DNA of 64,000 nt from Incurvaria masculella (taxonomy: Eukaryota; Arthropoda; Insecta; Lepidoptera; Incurvariidae): the NCBI GenBank assembly GCA_946894095.1, contig OX335651.1, positions 16,948,501 through 17,012,500 on the forward strand. Reading direction: 5' to 3'. The notes below the pieces were generated by a model. That model saw only the letters and a program-made list of their open reading frames with translations. It was not told where the DNA came from and did no database searches. A program made the translations under genes and the position numbers. This document shows, piece after piece, positions 1 to 11,110 of this stretch. How positions within the stretch are numbered: position 1 is the stretch's first letter; each line of letters opens with the position of its first letter.

Positions 1-1000
1 TAATTTAAGTCTTTTTCGAGCAACAGTGAAATTCTAAAGAAACACAATTAATTTAACCATGCATCTGATGATTATTTCTACATTATGGCTATTTACATAT
101 ATGGTTTTGGATCAAAAAATAAAAAAACTGAAACTTATCAATCTTACCCAGTCCATTCGTCCATCCATCCATACATCCGATCGTTTGTTACAGCAGATTT
201 TCTCTAAATCAATCAATTGGTGGGCAAATTAAAGTCTACTATATCTATATAAGTCCATGGCTTCGGGTGGCTAACGGACACAGCTTTGGGGGTTGAAACG
301 AGCGGCCATAGTGCACGGTTGTTTTGGATTGTTGCTATAAGCAAAGTTCACCCCGCGGTAGGGTGTCCTCACTCCCACCCGAAGGATGTTGCGTCTTCGG
401 GTCCGGACAATAGTTGCTACGTGCTACAAAACTTAGTTATTTATGTCCCATCTTGAATAGCGACGTCTGAGGGCTAAGTGCCATTAGAGGACCCAAATAT
501 TTTGTGTGTGCCCTTCGCGACGTACGTGTCCGTTCGCGTGCAGAGACATAATTTCTTGCTTTCAAAAGCAATGGCAATTGTCTTAGACAATTTTTAATCG
601 CACGTGTACTTTTAAGATTCCAAAAGTTTAGAACTGTGAACATGATTCATATTGGCAATTCTGAGTATTTCGATTGGATATAATTTTATTTTAGATTAAT
701 GTACCTGCTTAATTACGGCTTAATATATTTTGATGAATATGAAATTTGATTGTAAAACCAAAAAAAAGGAATTTGATACCTGATAAAATTTTTGGGGTAA
801 AAAATACTGGTTCAATTATATCCCTTCCTTTAAGCGATTTTAAGCAGTTTCTATTGTTTTAATATTCGCCGCTTTTTTTAGAAGACACCTTAAAAGGTGG
901 AGAATATTCGTATTGGTGACCATTAATATTTAATTAAGGTACACTTTCATTGAAACCTGTGATGGAAAACTTACGCAGCCAAATAATCCATACTGTAATA
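1..1000. other. AT-rich stretch without recognisable gene
   Basis: Both strands carry only short open frames with no recognisable domain and no codon structure. Positions 240-420 are more GC-balanced but match no family I know. Most likely intergenic or intronic. Confidence 0.5.
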
Positions 1001-1026
1001 TTATTATTTATTTATTTATTTATTTA
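1001..1026. repeat. (TTTA)n microsatellite
   Basis: A run of TTTA units, directly followed by TTTAGGTACACC, a sequence of the kind found at LINE tails in insects. It may be the remnant tail of a dead non-LTR element lying on the minus strand. No coding part is preserved. Confidence 0.6.
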
Positions 1027-1104
1027 GGTACACCAACAGCTTAAAAACTAAACAATTGATCGTTAAATAATTAATACAGAAATTCAAGCCAATTACAGGG
1101 TACC

Positions 1105-1365
1105 ACTACTTATATAACTTCGAAATGCGAAAGTAACTGTGCCCGTCTGTTGCATTTTCACGCCTAAACCGCTGAACCAATTTTGATAAAATTCGGCATA
1201 GAGATAGCCTGGACCTTGGGAAAGGGCGAAGGCTACCTTTTGTGCCGAAAATTAAACTCGAAGGGGGTGAAATAGGGGATGAACTCATAAAATATCCAGG
1301 AAATAATTCAGCCCGACATCGGTCCAAACGATATTGACCCGAGCGGAGCCGGGTACCTCAGCTAG
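1105..1365 (+). mobile_element. Helitron-like non-autonomous fragment ending in CTAG
   Basis: The right end reads GAGCCGGGTACCTCAGCTAG followed by a T-run. It has a short GC hairpin (ACCCG...CGGGT) about 9 bp before the terminal CTAG, the arrangement expected of a Helitron 3' end (hairpin, then CTRR). The same terminal block, in the form GAGCCGGGYACCYCAGCTAG, recurs in the opposite orientation at 16111. Two independent copies sharing one edge make this a real element end. I infer a relation to the small Helitrons common in Lepidoptera. No Rep/helicase is encoded. Confidence 0.55.
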
Positions 1366-1760
1366 TTTTTTTGTGCAATTCAAGTAAGCATAACGAGCAC
1401 AACGAGGGTTATTTTAGAGTTGTTAGTTTAAAACAATATAACACGGCCAGCTCTGGTGTTCGCACGGATTGGCATGCCGTGTGGAGAAAAGTTTTGGACG
1501 TCACGCCCAAAACTTACCACGGATCCTGCCCGGTTTTTTTTCCCGTTTATTGTTAAATTATGCAAAGTTTCCCCGTCATGAATTATGAAGGTGGCTGCGA
1601 GTTTTATTTGTTGTCGGAGCTCGGGCGCGAGGTAAACATGCCTGTTGTTGTTTTTCGGGCAACTTTAGGCATGCGGTTGTGTTTATTATTTATGGTAACG
1701 ACAGTTTTTGTGGGAAATGTTGTTCAGGTACATATTACTGTTTAATGTGTCCCGCATCAG

Positions 1761-1829
1761 TGGGGGCGGTTGCGGAAGCGGGGGGGGGGGGGGCGAGCGG
1801 GGGGGCAGGCAGAGCTGGGCGGCGGCGGC
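1761..1829 (+). other. G-rich tract with 14-G run
   Basis: Fourteen consecutive G at 1780-1793, then a seven-G run at about 1799-1805 and GGGCGGCGGCGG. On the plus strand this has G-quadruplex potential. It is not inside a recognised gene, and homopolymer length is prone to sequencing error. Confidence 0.5.
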
Positions 1830-2081
1830 TTATTTCCTAAGTTGTGTTGCCAAGTTGGACTTGCAGCTCGAAATAGCGATAAATATAACTGCGCTGACTT
1901 GATGTATTTTTATTGACGGAAAGTAAATATTCTTTGCTTGAACAGTTTAAGCTATGTTGTCAAAATATATCATTCTAATATATGTACAGGTATATTACTA
2001 AAATGTCTACAAAATAAGAACGGCAAAATATTTACGTTACATCATTCAAAAATAAACATCCGAGATTCATTTAGAACAAGG

Positions 2082-2130
2082 CTTAAGGATCACCGTAGAA
2101 GAGGCTTTACACTTTAAGGTGATCCTTAAG
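2082..2130. repeat. Small perfect inverted repeat
   Basis: CTTAAGGATCACC at 2082-2094 and its exact reverse complement at 2118-2130, with a 23-nt loop. It could be a collapsed MITE or simply a fold-back. No ORF is associated. Confidence 0.75.
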
Positions 2131-2385
2131 TAGCTAGGTATTTCTCACTTTTAACTAGTGAGTAACGATTAAGTTTTTACCATAGATATTTTAAGTTTAA
2201 CCTACATACGTACCTAAACTAATAGATGGGCTAAACCACACTACAAGCTCTTGCTTATTTAAATAATCATGATGTAGTAATTAAGTAACATACATTCTAG
2301 TAATTTCTCTCTTCTAGGACCTCATTACAATATATTTGCATACTATATCTCACACCACGTCCAGCCACACATTGGCATCTCACAT

Positions 2386-2678
2386 AAAAACCGGCCAATT
2401 GCAAGTCGGACTCGCACACGAAGGGTTCCGTACCATCGTACCAAAAAAATCAGGTTTTTGTATGGGGGCCCCCTTTAATTTTAATATTTTTTTAATTTTA
2501 CCTATTTGTTGTTATAGCGGCAAAATAAATACACACTCTGTGAAAATTTCAGCTGTCTATCTGTTACGGTTACTGAGATACAGCCCTATGACAGACGGAC
2601 GGACGGACGGACGAACGGACAGCGGAGGCTTAGTAATAGGGTTCCGTTTTCACCCTTTGGGTACGGGAACCCTAAAAA
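2386..2678 (-). mobile_element. Family A dispersed repeat, copy 1
   Basis: Family A is a roughly 300-bp repeat. One end is AGGGTTCCGTACCC; then come an internal (TCCG)n minisatellite and a conserved block around GTTGTTATAGCGGCAAAATAAA. The other end is a GC hairpin (GTGCGAGTCNGACTCGCAC) followed by TTGGCCGG and a T-run. Here it reads hairpin end first, so it is scored on the minus strand; the hairpin has one mismatch (CAAGTC). The sequence GGTTCCGTACC recurs in inverted orientation at both ends. Eight copies lie in this window. No protein is encoded, and the long frame across it is fortuitous. Confidence 0.85.
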
Positions 2679-2679
2679 T

Positions 2680-4320
2680 CTCGAATACTTACAATAGGCG
2701 CAAGCCAGGAACGACTAAACCGAAGCAAACAGCGGCATTATCCCGTGGCGTCGCATGATTCGGTTAGCGTCGGACGACACTGACCGGGGTCGCGGTTGGG
2801 TAGTCATTATGCAGGACGAATCTACATATTAATGTCTCCGCCAAATTCACTTACACGCCACTGAGTCCGGCCGCGATCACACGGCGGGAAACCTGCCAAA
2901 CATCACAACCTAGAGGTATACGTATACTTCACACCACTGAAGAGATAAGGAACGAGAATTGGCATGTGGTCGATACCGCGTCTCCGCCGTATTTTTTTTT
3001 TAAGAAAAACCGGTATAGTTAGCTGTGCTGAAGGTGCTCAGAAAATCCAGAAAACACCTAACCTCGCGAAAACACGCTCAGCGAGGCACCCTGTCAGTGG
3101 ATTTGCGCACTATCGCTGTGCCATCAAGCTTGTTCAAAATACCGTTTCAGAACCAATTCGCGATCCAAAAAGAAGTGCTTTCTCTAACTTTTCGGACAAA
3201 AACTAAACATCCGTCAATAAAGACCAAAACAAGATTTATGACTGCAACACAAATATATATTGATGTTTGTGGAGTCAGTAAAATGTAATTAGGTAAAAGT
3301 TGTGATATTTCCCTTGTTATGGTTGTTATGATCCCGCGTGAGCGAACATTGAATTCGCCGTCAGTTGTTCGCCCGCATGCCTGCCGTAAATGTGTCAATA
3401 TTCCACGTTGTGGACACAACGCGGCGGCACGCGGGCACTATTACGTAGACGTCTTCCTTATTTTGATGTGAGGAAACCCCAGACCCGCTACTATTGTAAA
3501 TTCCGGAGACGCCTTCGCCAGAGAGGCTGACAGAACCAAAGCATAAAGCTAAGCTAGACATTTTTTTATTTACATATGTAGCTGTAAGTTCTCTCTCTAG
3601 ATGTTAATTATCAACAATTGCTGTTAATGTGGTTGTCGTGGAGAACACAACGTAACCAGTTATATTACTCTGGTGTTTTGGTTTTGGTGGTGGTTGACAG
3701 CGAAGGATTGCTATATATTAATACAATCTAAATTGTATAATATGGATTGTGTACATTTTGTTCACGGTAATTACTTGAAATTATAGTCAACAGCTGTTAT
3801 TGTGAAGACTAATTGCATAAGCGTTCCCAATTATGTGTTATAGGAGCATTTTTCGAAGTAGTTAATGTAAGTACAAAGTTCTGGTAGTCAAGATACGCTA
3901 AGTTACATCACTAGTTGATCCGGGGACTTGATTAAACTCAGTGAAAAAGCACCCGGATTCACTGGCTTTAAATGTATTTGTTTCATCCATATTCATGTTA
4001 TGCTTCGCATATAACATAAATTCTACAACAATTCTTCATGCCAATCATGATCAAGGTCTTCATAGATCGGAATACCAACTGCTGTAATATTTCTGGATGG
4101 CCGTGATTTTGAATATCGAATAAATACGCCAGTATACTTCGTTCCGATCAGTTAAGACTGATTTTGAGTAAGAATCTCTAGCCATCTGTCGACTGACCAC
4201 GAAATTTGCTGTTCGATAAGTTAAAGAGCATAGTCCATCTTAACTAAAGTTCGACCCACGCTGTTATCAAAAGCGAATTCAGTCTCTTTCAATTCTTTAA
4301 TTTATCAATGACTTTTAAAC
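2680..4320. other. Stretch without recognisable gene
   Basis: Mixed composition, with only short frames and no domain. A GC-richer part (2760-2920) resembles nothing specific. No repeat family shared with the rest of the window was seen here. Confidence 0.45.
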
Positions 4321-4325
4321 TGAAT

Positions 4326-4379
4326 AATAATTATTGATACAATTACTAATAATAATTAGTAATTGTATCAATAATTATT
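4326..4379. repeat. Perfect 25-bp-arm hairpin
   Basis: The arms 4326-4350 and 4355-4379 are exact reverse complements separated by AATA. All 25 pairs match, although the sequence is AT-rich. It could be a young palindrome, a minimal MITE, or a small-RNA precursor shape. The 4-nt loop is short for a microRNA precursor. Confidence 0.85.
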
Positions 4380-4782
4380 TATTACATTACATCATTTTCA
4401 ATGATATTTTTTTCCTTGGGAGTTCATTTTCGTGAGTGTATATTCACTAAACTGACCAAAGACGCTTTCATAGATAACCCATAACATATGTGACCATTAT
4501 AAATACACACCCCGCCAATAAATGATAATATTCTTAATCCAATTCCTTCAAGAAACTTGTCTTGTAAATGCCTTAATTAGTAGAAAAATAAAACGAAAAT
4601 TGTAAAACTAATAGAACAGCTTATACATAATAATTCTGCCAGAAACGTAAAATTAAAATATTCTTACCAAACAGTTTCATATATTTATAAGGCAGCTTCT
4701 AATCTATACACTAACCATAATTACTTGACAATAGCCCGCGCTTTATTAGTCCATTAACATGAGAAAACTACCCAAGGATTAT

Positions 4783-5081
4783 AAAAAAAAACCGGCCAAG
4801 TGCGAGTCGGACTCGCACACGAAGGGTTTCGTACCATCGAACTAGATTTAACACAAACAAATCACGTTTTTTATATGGGGACCCCCTTTAATAATTTTTT
4901 TAATGTTACCTACTTGTTGTTATAGCGGCAAAATAAATACACACTCTGTAAAAATTTCAGCTGCCTATCTATTACGGTTCATGAGATACAGCCCTGTGAC
5001 AGACGGACGGACGGACGGACGGACAGCGGAGGCTTAGTAATAGGGTTCCGTTGGCACCCTTTGGGTACGGAACCCTAAAAA
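4783..5081 (-). mobile_element. Family A dispersed repeat, copy 2
   Basis: Full-length copy with an intact hairpin GTGCGAGTCGGACTCGCAC near the left edge, an (ACGG)n tract near 4999-5023, and GGGTACGGAACCC at the right edge. Compared with copy 1 it is closer to the consensus reconstructed from the copies in this window. Confidence 0.85.
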
Positions 5082-5130
5082 CTAAACTCAAGCAGTCCGA
5101 ATTAGGCCAGATTTCATAAAAGTACGTCTA

Positions 5131-5270
5131 AGTTAATCAATGTTTAAGCACGTCACTTTTAGTGAACCACATGGACTTGCCTCCGCTTCCTTCGATACTG
5201 TCCGTAAAAATGTACGTCTTTGATCGTAAGTTGACGTTGATCTTACGTTGATGTCCTTTCGTGAACTTGG
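5131..5270 (+). repeat. Family F short repeat, copy 1
   Basis: Shares a roughly 130-bp block with 62405-62540 (same orientation) and 48697-48813 (inverted): CGTCACTTTTAGTGAACC, then a region with ACGTTGACGTTGA, then GATGTCCTTTCGTG. Ends are not sharply defined. No coding capacity. Confidence 0.6.
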
Positions 5271-6940
5271 AAAATGCACGTTCAACTTATATGCAAACAA
5301 ACAAAACATGTTTGTTCGTTTATATATGTTTGGTTGAAGTAATTTATCTTTATACGTCATTTGAAGAGAAAAAAACGTTTTTAAAACAAAAAACCTTCTC
5401 AACTATTTCATTCTAATCTAAACTGTAAAAAAAAGAAAAAAATATAAGCTTAAAGTAGAATGAAAGATTGTATTCGGAAGATGATCAATACATGAAGGTA
5501 TAAATTCCTAGCACTATTCGAACCCGACACGTCGTGAGCACTGTGTGAAGCTACTAGTCCCCACAACCTCCACGCGAGCTAAGTGTTTATTAAGGGGATG
5601 GGGAGGAAACGTCTTATAAAACGATGCCTTAAGGGGGTCCTACCCTAATGAAAAGGCCGGACTGAGTGGACGTGAGGGGGAGGGTGTTTAGAAGTGTACA
5701 AGTTAAATGTGAGGATTTGGGCGAAAGGACATCGTATAACCAAATTTTGACCCTTTGCTTTGTGGATTAAGAGCGGTTAAGTTCTTAGAGTTTCACTTTA
5801 AAATGTTTGTCACCCAATAATCCAAACACAAGCAGGTGACGAATGTCTAAAACGGCTGATATACAAAAAAAGGTAAATATTGAACAACAAATATGTTAAG
5901 AATATAATATTAAGCGCCTTTGCGCCCACTTATGTTGTATTATTGTTACTATTGCACGACACTTTCTTTTGTATTTTTTTTTTGTGGCGTATTAAAGAAT
6001 TTTCAATCAAACAATTCATTTAACAATCTATTTAATTAGTTACGATTATTTTAATTACATATCAGTCACTAAAACAACTGTGTTTGTACCTATATAACGC
6101 AAAATACGACTGTTACCCATTTTACAATTTTCGTATGATCTTTTATCGGTTTAAATTTTTTTTTAAATATAGAGTATGCTATGCATAGCATACAATATAT
6201 TGTTTTGTTTACGTGGACATAATGAGTAATAGGCTTATATGGTAATATATTTGGTTATTGTAGGAGTTAGCAATTGTAGTTCGGTGATAATACTGTGGAA
6301 GACGTAACTGCTTAGAACGCTTTTTAATATAATAAAAGAAATGTGTATAAAAGCGATGAACACATCGAAATTAAAAAAAGAACAGAATAGGAAATTCATT
6401 ATAATGTTGCGATATCAAAAAATGTTATATTGGTTGGTTAATGTTACAACAGTTATAACAATAACACTTTTATTCTTGTATTATCGGCTCTAGCTTAATC
6501 CAGCGGCCGAGTAGAGCGGTACAAATTTAAATGTTGGGAAGTAGCGCGGACCCAAAACTTACGACATCTTGCGACAGAACTTGCCGCACGCAACTTCCAG
6601 GGTTGCCACTCCGCTACCTAACTAACCATTCGTCTTGTAAAACGTCTACGCCAGAGTTCTAGTTGCGCATTTTACCGCTCAAACTATATTGAATAGAGCC
6701 CGTGCCACGAGAACTTTCGAAATGTTAATGGATTTAAGTATTTTTTTTATCATTTCCGTGTTATCTAATTCAGTTTCAGTGCCACAACGTGGCGTTTGGT
6801 TTTTTTTTTTATTTCATGAACACATTTTAACAATTATTTATAGTATATTGTACGCGTCACACCGAAACCTGTTTTCGTGTGCTAGCATTTAACACTTTTA
6901 GCATTTTGCATAGCGTTGAGTCCAATATCACATCAGCAAG
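5271..6940. other. AT-rich stretch without recognisable gene
   Basis: No ORF with family resemblance. The only distinctive item is a 20-bp perfect palindrome at 6174-6193. Confidence 0.45.
6174..6193. other. 20-bp perfect palindrome
   Basis: GTATGCTATGCATAGCATAC is identical on both strands, centred in AT-rich DNA. The inner TATGCATA is an octamer/homeodomain-type core, so a dimeric binding site is possible, but chance in AT-rich DNA is not excluded. Confidence 0.6.
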
Positions 6941-7344
6941 TGGTTCTTAGCTCAGTGGATCAGCGACTTGCCTTGCATGTCAGATGTCATGGGTAAAAAT
7001 CCCCTCCCCGTTCATGCACTACCTGTTATTCTCTTTCCGTGTTGGATAAGTGCATTTCGGTTTGAATGCAAGCTGTTCCATGGTTCGGAATCCAAGTAAA
7101 TCTACATACTAGGCGGTAGGATTAAGCCATTGGATTGGTACCATCGCATTTGATGAAAAGATGGATCGGAACGGCAATGAGAAACTGGATGTGTGTTCCA
7201 TTCAGTTTAATGCAGCCGTGCTCATAAAGGGAGGGTCCTGCAGGACCATGGTATTGCACCAAATGCCTTCGGTAATGCGGTGTGTTACGCTAATATCATG
7301 ATAGCGGGTGTGGTGTTAGTTCTCAACGTCCAGTTAAAAAAACC
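6941..7344 (+). mobile_element. SINE with tRNA-like head
   Basis: The 5' part has TTAGCTCAGTGGATCAG, close to an RNA polymerase III A box, and a weaker B-box-like GGGTAAAAATCCCC about 45 bp later. The 3' body (GGCGGTAGG ... GGTACCATCGCA ... GTCCAGTT) and polyA tail match the tail of the 5S-headed SINEs at 30031, 12619 and 61180. The head therefore differs while the body is shared. The copy is diverged. The polyA tail merges with the A-run of a family A copy starting at 7336. Confidence 0.7.
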
Positions 7345-7616
7345 GGCCAAGTGCGACTCGCACACGAAGGGTTCCATGTACAAAATTTAACAGAAAACAA
7401 TTCGGTTTTTTGTGTATGGGCCCCTTCAATTTTCATATTTTTTTTATTTTACCTATTTCATGTTATAGCGGCGAAATAAATACACACTTTGTGAAAATTT
7501 CAGCTGCCTAACTATTACGGTTCATGAGATACAGCCCTGTGGCAGACGGACAGAAGGACAGCGGAGGCTTAGCAATAGGGTTCTGTTTTCACCCTTTGGG
7601 TACGGAACCCTAAAAA
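7336..7616 (-). mobile_element. Family A dispersed repeat, copy 3
   Basis: Abuts the SINE tail. The hairpin is damaged: only GTGCGACTCGCAC remains, so six bases of the stem are lost. The (ACGG)n tract is reduced to two or three units. The right edge GGGTACGGAACCC is intact. Confidence 0.8.
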
Positions 7617-8194
7617 CATGCTCAATTGCAAATGTAAATTATCTTAATGCTTACGCTCGGGCCGTCCAGTCTTGCCTCTATTCCATAGACAATTAATTCT
7701 TTGCTAAAAATGTTTCGAGCACATCGCCCATTGTTCGCCTTCCCTAAATGCAACGTAACGGTAAAGGCCAAGGTAAGTGAAAACTCACCAATTACAACCC
7801 AAAGGACATTTAATTATTAAGTTGGGAGCATTGTTTGGGTCTGTGTAGGTGGGCACCTCGACATTAGTGTGACCCCATGGAAGGAAAGCGCCTGTGTACG
7901 GAATAACTGAGAAGTGGATATTAGAATATACGCATTGTTCCGAAGAAGGGTTTCTGAGGAAGCCGACGCATTAATCTCAAGTTGTGTGTTGGAGATTTCA
8001 CGGGACTGCTCAGCTTATTTCTTGTGTGGGTCTGTTTGCGCTCCGTTGGAAATTTCATTGAAGTTATGTTAATACACACGGCGGAGTGAGTGATAAGCCA
8101 GGCTTCGACTCGAACCGCCAAATTGTTTCCATAGAATCTTGGTTGAAGAAAAAATGTGTAGAGATACTGTGGAGGTAAATTTGATGAATAGTAG
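7617..8194. other. Stretch without recognisable gene
   Basis: No domain, repeat or RNA gene recognised. Confidence 0.4.
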
Positions 8195-8405
8195 ACCTAT
8201 TCCTGGATTTCCGTAATCAGGAATCAGTAATCTTGAGACTAGAAACCCGCCTTTATAACGATTTTCGTGTTGAAAGGAATCCGAATCATAGTATTTAAAT
8301 TTAATCAAGGTTTTTCGTCGAAAAAAAAGGTTTGAAAACCGCTATGAAAGCGATTTTCTAGACTCAGGTTCCTGATTCCTGATTACGGAATTCTAGGAAT
8401 AAGCC
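8195..8405. mobile_element. Palindromic MITE, family M2, copy 1
   Basis: The left arm (8195-8250) and right arm (8345-8405) are imperfect inverted copies: CCTATTCCTGG...CCGTAATCAGGAATCAG on the left mirrors CTGATTCCTGATTACGG...AGGAATAAGCC on the right. The centre holds TTTTTCGTCGAAAAAA. The same arrangement recurs at 26456-26662. No transposase. Confidence 0.8.
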
Positions 8406-8554
8406 TGGAGTTGCGATCAAAAACATCACTGATCCTCATTCAAATATCTGGTACATTACCAGGATTCTGAGGCCCTTCTATTTACATCAAGGGTACGGAT
8501 CTCGCCGATACAACTTAAACCTAATTATAGGGCAATGTACGAATTGGCTAACTA

Positions 8555-8876
8555 GAAACTTCTCACCTAAATTGGCGTTTGCAGAACTCCGGAAATACGT
8601 TAAAACGTCAAACCCCATGCCAGTTTTACAACTCCTGTGTTTTTACTTCTTCAACCTGTCAAAATCAAACTCAAACTATCGAATCTGTATGAAAAAGTGA
8701 AGTCGCCGCAAACAGCAACGTCAACGTATTTACGGCGACGATGCGCAAGCTGTCAAATCAAACTCAGACTCGCAAATGTCGATTCGCTTCACACCCACTG
8801 CGCGCTCTCTTCCATTCTGCATACATTTGTAACGCCAGTCGATCGTTTTGGAGTAAACGCCGATGACAAGTTGGAC
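8555..8876 (-). mobile_element. TA-flanked MITE, family M1, degenerate copy
   Basis: Matches the MITE at 41779-42097 in inverted orientation, including TTGGCGTTT near the left end, CGCCAGTCGAT and GTAAACGCC near the right end, and a TA dinucleotide on each side (8553-8554, 8877-8878). Length 322 bp against 319 bp. The terminal bases are degraded, suggesting an older insertion. Confidence 0.7.
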
Positions 8877-8879
8877 TAG

Positions 8880-9811
8880 GCGCGCTCTGTTCAGTTTGAA
8901 GACATAGTCCTATAGTTTGGGTTATGTTGTATCGGCGAGATCCGTACCCTCGATGAAAATAGAACGGCGGCCGTGTTCAAAGGTGGCTCGTAATATATTC
9001 GTATTAAACACCGGACTGTCCCCCTCCCCTAAACATCCCTCTGACCACCCTACGTCCCCCTTATCTTGGAGAGTAGTAAATAGTTCCTCAGCTCTCCCTT
9101 GCGAATGTATTATAATCATTTATTACATCCTGTAAGGTGTGAAATTTAATCAAAACTTTCTGATGTTACGCACATTATTTCTCTCTGATATCCTCTGCTG
9201 TAACCGTACTATAGTTATGTCTACAATTCTAATAAATGTTACGTTCTTGTTCAATTGTAGGTTTTGTGTAAATTATGTAAAAAATGTTATAGAAGTCTAC
9301 AAATTTAGAGGACTATATACAATATAATATGTGGTACGAGCTGTGGAAGCAGACTCAGGTCGTAGAAACGGGTTTTTCAGGAATTTCGGGTTTACTGGTT
9401 CTGTTGTAACAAGCATTTCTTTCAGTTTCAGTGCTATCTAAATGATCATTTAATTGTTTGTTAAAAAAAACAAAAATGAAGTAATGAAATATATTTTGCG
9501 TTAGAAACTCTTATGTGGGGTATATTTAATATTCTCATTGTCAAGAAAATAATAGCTGAGATTTAGCTTTAATAATTAACTATGGTAACTGTAACAATCG
9601 GCTGTAAAGTGACTTTGTCATAGAGTTAAACTAAAAATATAGTGAAATAGTGAATAAAATCTACTCTAAGAAGGCATCGTCAGTGAAAACATAACTGATC
9701 ACATAAGGAATTCTAGTACAAACATTCTTAATATACTTTGTGGTATCTCATATTTAGAAAAATATAATTCTGATTACCGACGGCTTTAATATTACTTTAA
9801 AAAATATATTT
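8880..9811. other. Stretch without recognisable gene
   Basis: Only short frames; AT-rich after 9120. Nothing recognised. Confidence 0.4.
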
Positions 9812-10105
9812 CTAGAGTGATTTATTAACCGTTAATGAAGAAAGAATACAATAAGTAAGTTCTTTACATTCACTCCTAAACCGCCCCCAGTTACAGCAAT
9901 TCTTGCCATGATCGGCATTAAACCCGCGGACATAATGAAGAGCCCACAATATCCACTCGGGGAGTTTGTGTTTTTTCTCGAGTTCGCATAAACGGCCATA
10001 ATTTATGATTTGCATGTCGCGGCTGGAGGGATAAAGCCGACTTCGCAGTTCATCCACCTCATATTTATGGGTGGCCCTCGCCTCCGCAGCCTCCGCCGCC
10101 GACAT
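9812..10105 (-). other. 97-codon open frame in a GC-rich, possibly conserved non-coding island
   Basis: On the minus strand an ATG at 10105-10103 opens a 97-codon frame ending at 9812. It begins with an Ala/Glu-rich stretch (MSAAEAAEARATHKYEVDEL) and has no domain I recognise and no signal peptide. The DNA has a homeobox-like cluster (CCATAATTTATG directly followed by ATTTGCAT, an octamer core) inside CpG-containing sequence. That fits a developmental enhancer at least as well as an exon. There is no polyA signal, clear promoter or partner exon. I would treat it as an unproven ORF. Confidence 0.25.
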
Positions 10106-10204
10106 CGAGAAGGAAAGCACCGGAGGGGCGACAGAAACGTATCCGTACAGCGGCAGCGTAGTCACGTACACTGTCGGTAGCGTCAGGCAGTTTGTTTACG
10201 AATT

Positions 10205-10243
10205 CGTTCCACTCCTGGAGGTTCATCCTCCAGGAGTGGAACG
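10205..10243. repeat. Perfect 17-bp-arm GC-rich hairpin
   Basis: CGTTCCACTCCTGGAGG at 10205-10221 and its exact complement at 10227-10243 with loop TTCAT. The GC-rich stem of 17 perfect pairs with a 5-nt loop is very unlikely by chance. It is followed after 2 bp by CAAGTGAGTGATTAAATC, which recurs at 28303. Confidence 0.85.
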
Positions 10244-10270
10244 AGCAAGTGAGTGATTAAATCTAACTTT

Positions 10271-10500
10271 AAAGGCTGATTATTCAATAGTCTGATAAAT
10301 AGTCAGAAAACTATTCGGCGGATTTATTTACGCTTCTACTTATCAATCCGGTATAGTAAGTCCATATGTTTATTAGTAAAATTAGAGTCAGATAATTGTG
10401 ATAGAAAATAGAATCATCCGACAATGACTATCCGTTTTTTGACCAACGTGGATTTGTCAGTCCGATAAGTACTATCTGAAGATTGAAAAATCGGCCCTTA
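10271..10500. mobile_element. Palindromic MITE with GGCCGATTTTTCAAT-type ends
   Basis: The left end AAAGGCTGATTATTCAATAG and the right end GATTGAAAAATCGGCCCTTA are imperfect inverted repeats. They extend inwards through motifs such as GTCTGATAAATAGTC and CCGATAAGTACTATC. About 230 bp, no ORF. I recognise these ends as a common insect MITE type (inference). Confidence 0.7.
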
Positions 10501-10867
10501 GTTGCATTTCGTACCATGCTTTTGACCAGTTAGCACAGTACAGCAGTTTAACAGTTTTAATTATTCACTTGCCTATTCGCCCCGAAAATCAATATACCAT
10601 GGTAAACCACAGATTTTCTCGACGAGTTCCGAGGTAAGAGCTGCACATGACGCCATTTCGATCGCTACTCCCGCCCTTCATTAATCCATGTCCGCGGTGT
10701 CCTGCAGCTCGCGAAAGCGGAGGCGAGCAGGGATATTGTGTATTCTGTTGCTTTATTTTTGTGTAAAGTCCGATTGGATACAAAACCCTATACATATATT
10801 TGACTGTTTTTATGTAATAGGTGACTAGTGCTACAACTACTGTCAAGGTATGATCTATAAACGCCTC

Positions 10868-11110
10868 ATGGGTAACTATGTAGGCGTCATGCTAGGACCA
10901 TCCTCATATCGCACTTCAATATTGAACTGGATGGAAAATACAGATATATTTAATGCCGCTCATTCAATTCAATATGGTACCGACTCTGGCTGGATTATAG
11001 CTACCACCTAGTACGTAAGGGACCTACCTACCTAGGACCCCCCTAGGTCCTACAGTTTTACGCGGAATCCGAAAAATACATTTGTAGCCTCTTACGACAA
11101 TAACGGGAAG
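10868..11110 (-). mobile_element. Degenerate SINE body fragment
   Basis: Contains, in inverted order, landmarks of the shared SINE body: TTGAACTGGATGGAAAATAC, TTCAATATGGTACCG, TACCACCTAGTACGTAAGG, and GTTTTACGCGGAATCCGAA. Strongly diverged; the polyA end and the 5S-like head are missing. Confidence 0.6.

Noticed and set aside
2336..2758. 140-codon open frame
   Set aside because: It spans family A copy 1; the same frame is broken in other copies.
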